From Rhodocyclaceae bacterium (GTDB lineage: Bacteria > Pseudomonadota > Gammaproteobacteria > Burkholderiales > Rhodocyclaceae), in the NCBI GenBank assembly GCA_003963315.1, contig RXJP01000028.1, positions 62,659 to 126,372 of the forward strand: 63,714 nt of DNA, read 5' to 3'. Below the pieces are notes generated by a model. It saw nothing but the letters and a program-made list of their open reading frames with translations. It ran no database searches and was not told the origin of the DNA. Position 1 is the first letter of the stretch, and each line of letters opens with the position of its first letter. Position numbers and translations under genes: made by a program. Shown here one piece after another: positions 61,712-63,714 of this stretch.

Positions 61712-62106
61712 TCATGCAATTTGACGTATTTCTTCGGCATCGGTCTGCCCACTGCCCGCTTCATCCTTGTCCAGGTCGAGCTGTTTGAGTAGTTCACGCT
61801 GCCGGACTAGCAGGTCGGTCAGTCGACCTTCATGTTCGAAGGATCGGGCCAATTACAGCCGAAGATCTTTCAGTCGCTTGCGGCGAGTCGCCCACTGTGC
61901 CTGGGCCTTGGTATGGCACTTGCCGATCAACTTCTGCACTGCCAATAGGGCAGCCATCGGGGCCGGGCATGCTTGATAGGGCTCGACGTTGTACAGGCAG
62001 TGCCCTACCAGATACAGCTAGGACATTTTGTCGACGTGGGCCGCCAGAATGCCAAGATCAAAGTCGCCGAATCTTCCGGCGACCCATTCGATCATCCGAT
62101 TGGCGG
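61712..62106 (-). pseudogene. C-terminal relic of a large ICE protein
   Basis: Minus frame ANRMIEWVAGRFGDFDLGIL ... LYLVGHCLYNVEPYQACPAP ... KAQAQWATRRKRLKDLRL ... EEIRQIA, with in-frame TAG (62018-62020) and TAA (61853-61855). Likely the tail of a big nucleic-acid enzyme gene of the element; family not recognised. Cut at about 62106 where plus-strand coding begins. Confidence 0.55.
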
Positions 62107-62373
62107 TACATAGTTTTTACCGATGATGAAGATGACATTTTTGGTTTTTATGCGGAGCAACCTGTCTTTTACCTGACGACAACCATAAGTCATATGACGT
62201 TGGTGATACCGAATCTTCTCCAAACCCAGACGGGGAATGCATTCAGGCCGTTTCAAGAAAATTTCACCCCAGGCCTAATCAACGACAACCAAGGGAGTAC
62301 TTCAAAAGCATTCTCTTATGCCTCTTCTACGCCGCAGGTTGTCTTGAAAGAAATGACAGTTGCGACTTTATAG
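62107..62373 (+). pseudogene. 5'-truncated gene of unknown family
   Basis: From the junction the plus frame reads IVFTDDEDDIFGFYAEQPVF, TTTISHMTLVIPNLLQTQTG and ends QVVLKEMTVATL. Composition and codon use look like real coding, but no start exists; upstream sequence belongs to the relic on the other strand. AT-richer than the element. Possibly the partner gene of the HNH nuclease that follows 65 bp later. Confidence 0.5.
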
Positions 62374-62438
62374 AAATTGATCTAACAATACGCAATCGAC
62401 ATTTCATAAAGCATATTTGCAAAAGGAGATCGATCTAT

Positions 62439-62903
62439 ATGTCCACCGATCATGGATTTGGCTATCAGCGTAGTCCTAAGTGGCCGGAAGTGCAAAAGGC
62501 CTATCTGGCGAAGTATCCGGCCTGTGCAGCCTGTTCCTCAAAAACACGGAAAGGCCCAGTTCAGGTTCATCACATTTATCCCTTTCACTTTTGCATTGCC
62601 CTCGGTCGTCCTGACCTGGAGTTGGATGAGCGCAATTTCATCACCCTCTGCGAAGATGAACACAACAAACCCGGCGAAGACCATCATCTCCTCATCGGCC
62701 ATCTGGACAATTTCCAATCCTTTAACCGGGACGTCATTGTCGATGCGACCCAGACCTATCACGGTCTGACAGCCGACCAGATTCGCGCCAGCAAGCAATG
62801 GCAAGCAAAAGTGGCTAAACGCCCGAAGTCCCTGGACGCCATGAGTGAGGCAGACAAGAAAGTCTTGCGTGCCGAATTGGATAAAAGATTCCCTCCCAAA
62901 TAG
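62439..62903 (+). CDS. HNH endonuclease
   Basis: A 154-residue protein with an HNH fold: zinc/structural Cys in YPACAACSSKT, then VQVHHIYPFHF, LDERNFITLCEDEHN and HHLLIGHLDNFQSFN. AAAGGAG upstream of ATG 62439. Intact. Could be a stand-alone nuclease, a defence effector or a toxin domain; no immunity gene is evident in the window. Confidence 0.78.
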   Translation: MSTDHGFGYQRSPKWPEVQKAYLAKYPACAACSSKTRKGPVQVHHIYPFHFCIALGRPDLELDERNFITLCEDEHNKPGEDHHLLIGHLDNFQSFNRDVIVDATQTYHGLTADQIRASKQWQAKVAKRPKSLDAMSEADKKVLRAELDKRFPPK

Positions 62904-63242
62904 GCGGCTATCGCGTAAGTACGACCTTCCACAATTTGGACAATGCTCATGTCGCCAGAGAACTTGATGTGCTTTCCGTGGGTACTGATTGACTTGGTCC
63001 CACACGATTTTCCTAGGCGCAATCTGGAACCGCTTCTGAACTTATGTGGGCATGTCGTAAGTCTCGCAAACCTGAAAAAGACTCGGCATTGGGGCGGGCT
63101 CGGGAGTTCTTGGAAGGCTTCCTTTCGACGGGATCGATGGATTCCCGGATAGGGTAGCTCAAGCAGAACAGCAGGGGATTTCCGAGATTGACTTGCCCCC
63201 GCTAGCCGTACCGGCCTTAAAGTCGGAAGTCCGGTTGCAAGG
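62904..63242. other. intergenic, no supported gene
   Basis: 339 bp between the HNH gene and IS remnants. Frames on both strands lack starts and domains. Probably flanking debris of the IS insertions. Confidence 0.35.
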
Positions 63243-63547
63243 TTAAAGCATTCCTGCGTTGGTTGATTGCCCCTCATCCGCTTTATGAAGTCGGTGTTGG
63301 GCGGTGTATTTCGCTGGTGGCATTCGTTTGCAACTGCTGTGAGGGCGCACTTCGTTGTAATCCTGGCGCCAGGCAGCAATCGTATGTCGTGCCTGCTGCA
63401 ACGTTTCAAACCAATGCTTATTCAGACATTCATCTCTGAACTTCCCGTTAAAGCTTTCGATATATCCGTTCTGCATCGGGCGTCCAGGTTGAATGAGCAC
63501 ATGGCGAATTCCATGACCTGGCTATCTGTGAACCTCGACTTCTTCAT
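63243..63547 (-). mobile_element. internally deleted IS3-family element
   Basis: Minus strand: orfA N-terminus MKKSRFTDSQVMEFAM from ATG 63547 is joined to the orfB integrase C-terminus LIQPGRPMQNGYIESFNGKF, ECLNKHWFETLQQARHTIAA, ending at 63243. The middle (DDE core) is missing. Non-autonomous. Confidence 0.75.
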
Positions 63548-63603
63548 GCAGAATCTCCTCGTAGCGAGAAAATTCTACTTCTGCACACGACGGATTCAAC
63601 CGG

Positions 63604-63649
63604 TCACTGCAACACCTGGTTAAACACTTGCGCCGGAGTTTGGAACCCT
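63604..63649 (-). mobile_element. IS30-type transposase 3' end
   Basis: Minus frame GFQTPAQVFNQVLQ followed by TGA, the usual end of IS30-family transposases; the rest is cut off by the next element. Confidence 0.5.
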
Positions 63650-63714
63650 GGGCTGCTGCCGGTTTCATGGACACCTAGTTAAGGTGTAACAATGAAACCG
63701 GAGGTGGTTTATGA
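63650..63714 (+). mobile_element. left end of another IS (continues past the window)
   Basis: TGGGCTGCTGCCGGTTTCAT, then a short spacer and ATGAAACCGGAGGTGGTTTA, which looks like a terminal repeat followed by the first codons of an IS3-type orfA. Incomplete. Confidence 0.4.

Noticed and set aside
61897..62106. 5' part of the plus frame 61897-62373 as a real N-terminus
   Set aside because: This part is antisense to the relic on the minus strand, which carries coherent protein sequence; only the part after 62106 looks coding.

Overview
The window is chromosomal DNA of a betaproteobacterium (GC-rich, neisserial-type minor pilin cluster fimT-pilVWX-pilY1-pilE; Rhodocyclales-like by gene content, which is inference) carrying most of an integrative and conjugative element (ICE). 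Bases 1-6100 are host: a type IV pilus minor-pilin operon on the minus strand. A tRNA-Thr(CGT) gene at 6307-6382 is followed by a P4-type tyrosine integrase, so the element's left end is placed at the tRNA 3' end. The right end lies beyond the window.

Left cargo, 7.9-17.5 kb: a HipBA toxin-antitoxin pair; an IS5-like transposase scar; two genes with integron-cassette-like spacing (a DUF6119/TIGR04141 protein and a HEPN-like protein); and, as the most striking cargo, a complete His-Xaa-Ser (Hxs) radical-SAM peptide-modification locus, hxsA-hxsD-hxsB-hxsC plus a second precursor hxsA2. A 40-residue, four-cysteine ORF follows it.

Transfer region, 17.5-44 kb, nearly all minus strand: an F-type type IV secretion system in the order traA-L-E-K-B-dsbC-V-C-trbI-S26 peptidase-W-U-trbC-N-F-H-G, with a lytic transglycosylase and an OmpA-like lipoprotein. 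Upstream are the coupling protein TraD, a DUF4400 protein, a MOBH-type TraI-like protein and an FlhD/FlhC-like activator pair. The gene set and order resemble SXT/R391 and IncC elements (SetCD/AcaCD type control).

Maintenance and plasticity region, 44-63.7 kb: a DUF932 protein, a zinc-finger/TOPRIM primase, a GHKL ATPase, a RadC/JAMM protein, many small ICE proteins, an AlpA regulator, a tyrosine-recombinase-like HTH protein paired with DUF1173, and a DUF1778/GNAT toxin-antitoxin pair. Several genes are broken: fragments of host etfA and folD, an RDF-like gene fused to an SMC-type ATPase tail, and another C-terminal relic. Minus-strand maintenance genes repeatedly carry a structured 5' leader in which the Shine-Dalgarno (SD) sequence is paired into a hairpin with compensatory base changes between copies. 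A 23-base motif is also found three times upstream of maintenance genes. The window ends in an HNH nuclease gene and a pile of IS remnants.

No database search was run. Family names come from recognition of motifs and context.
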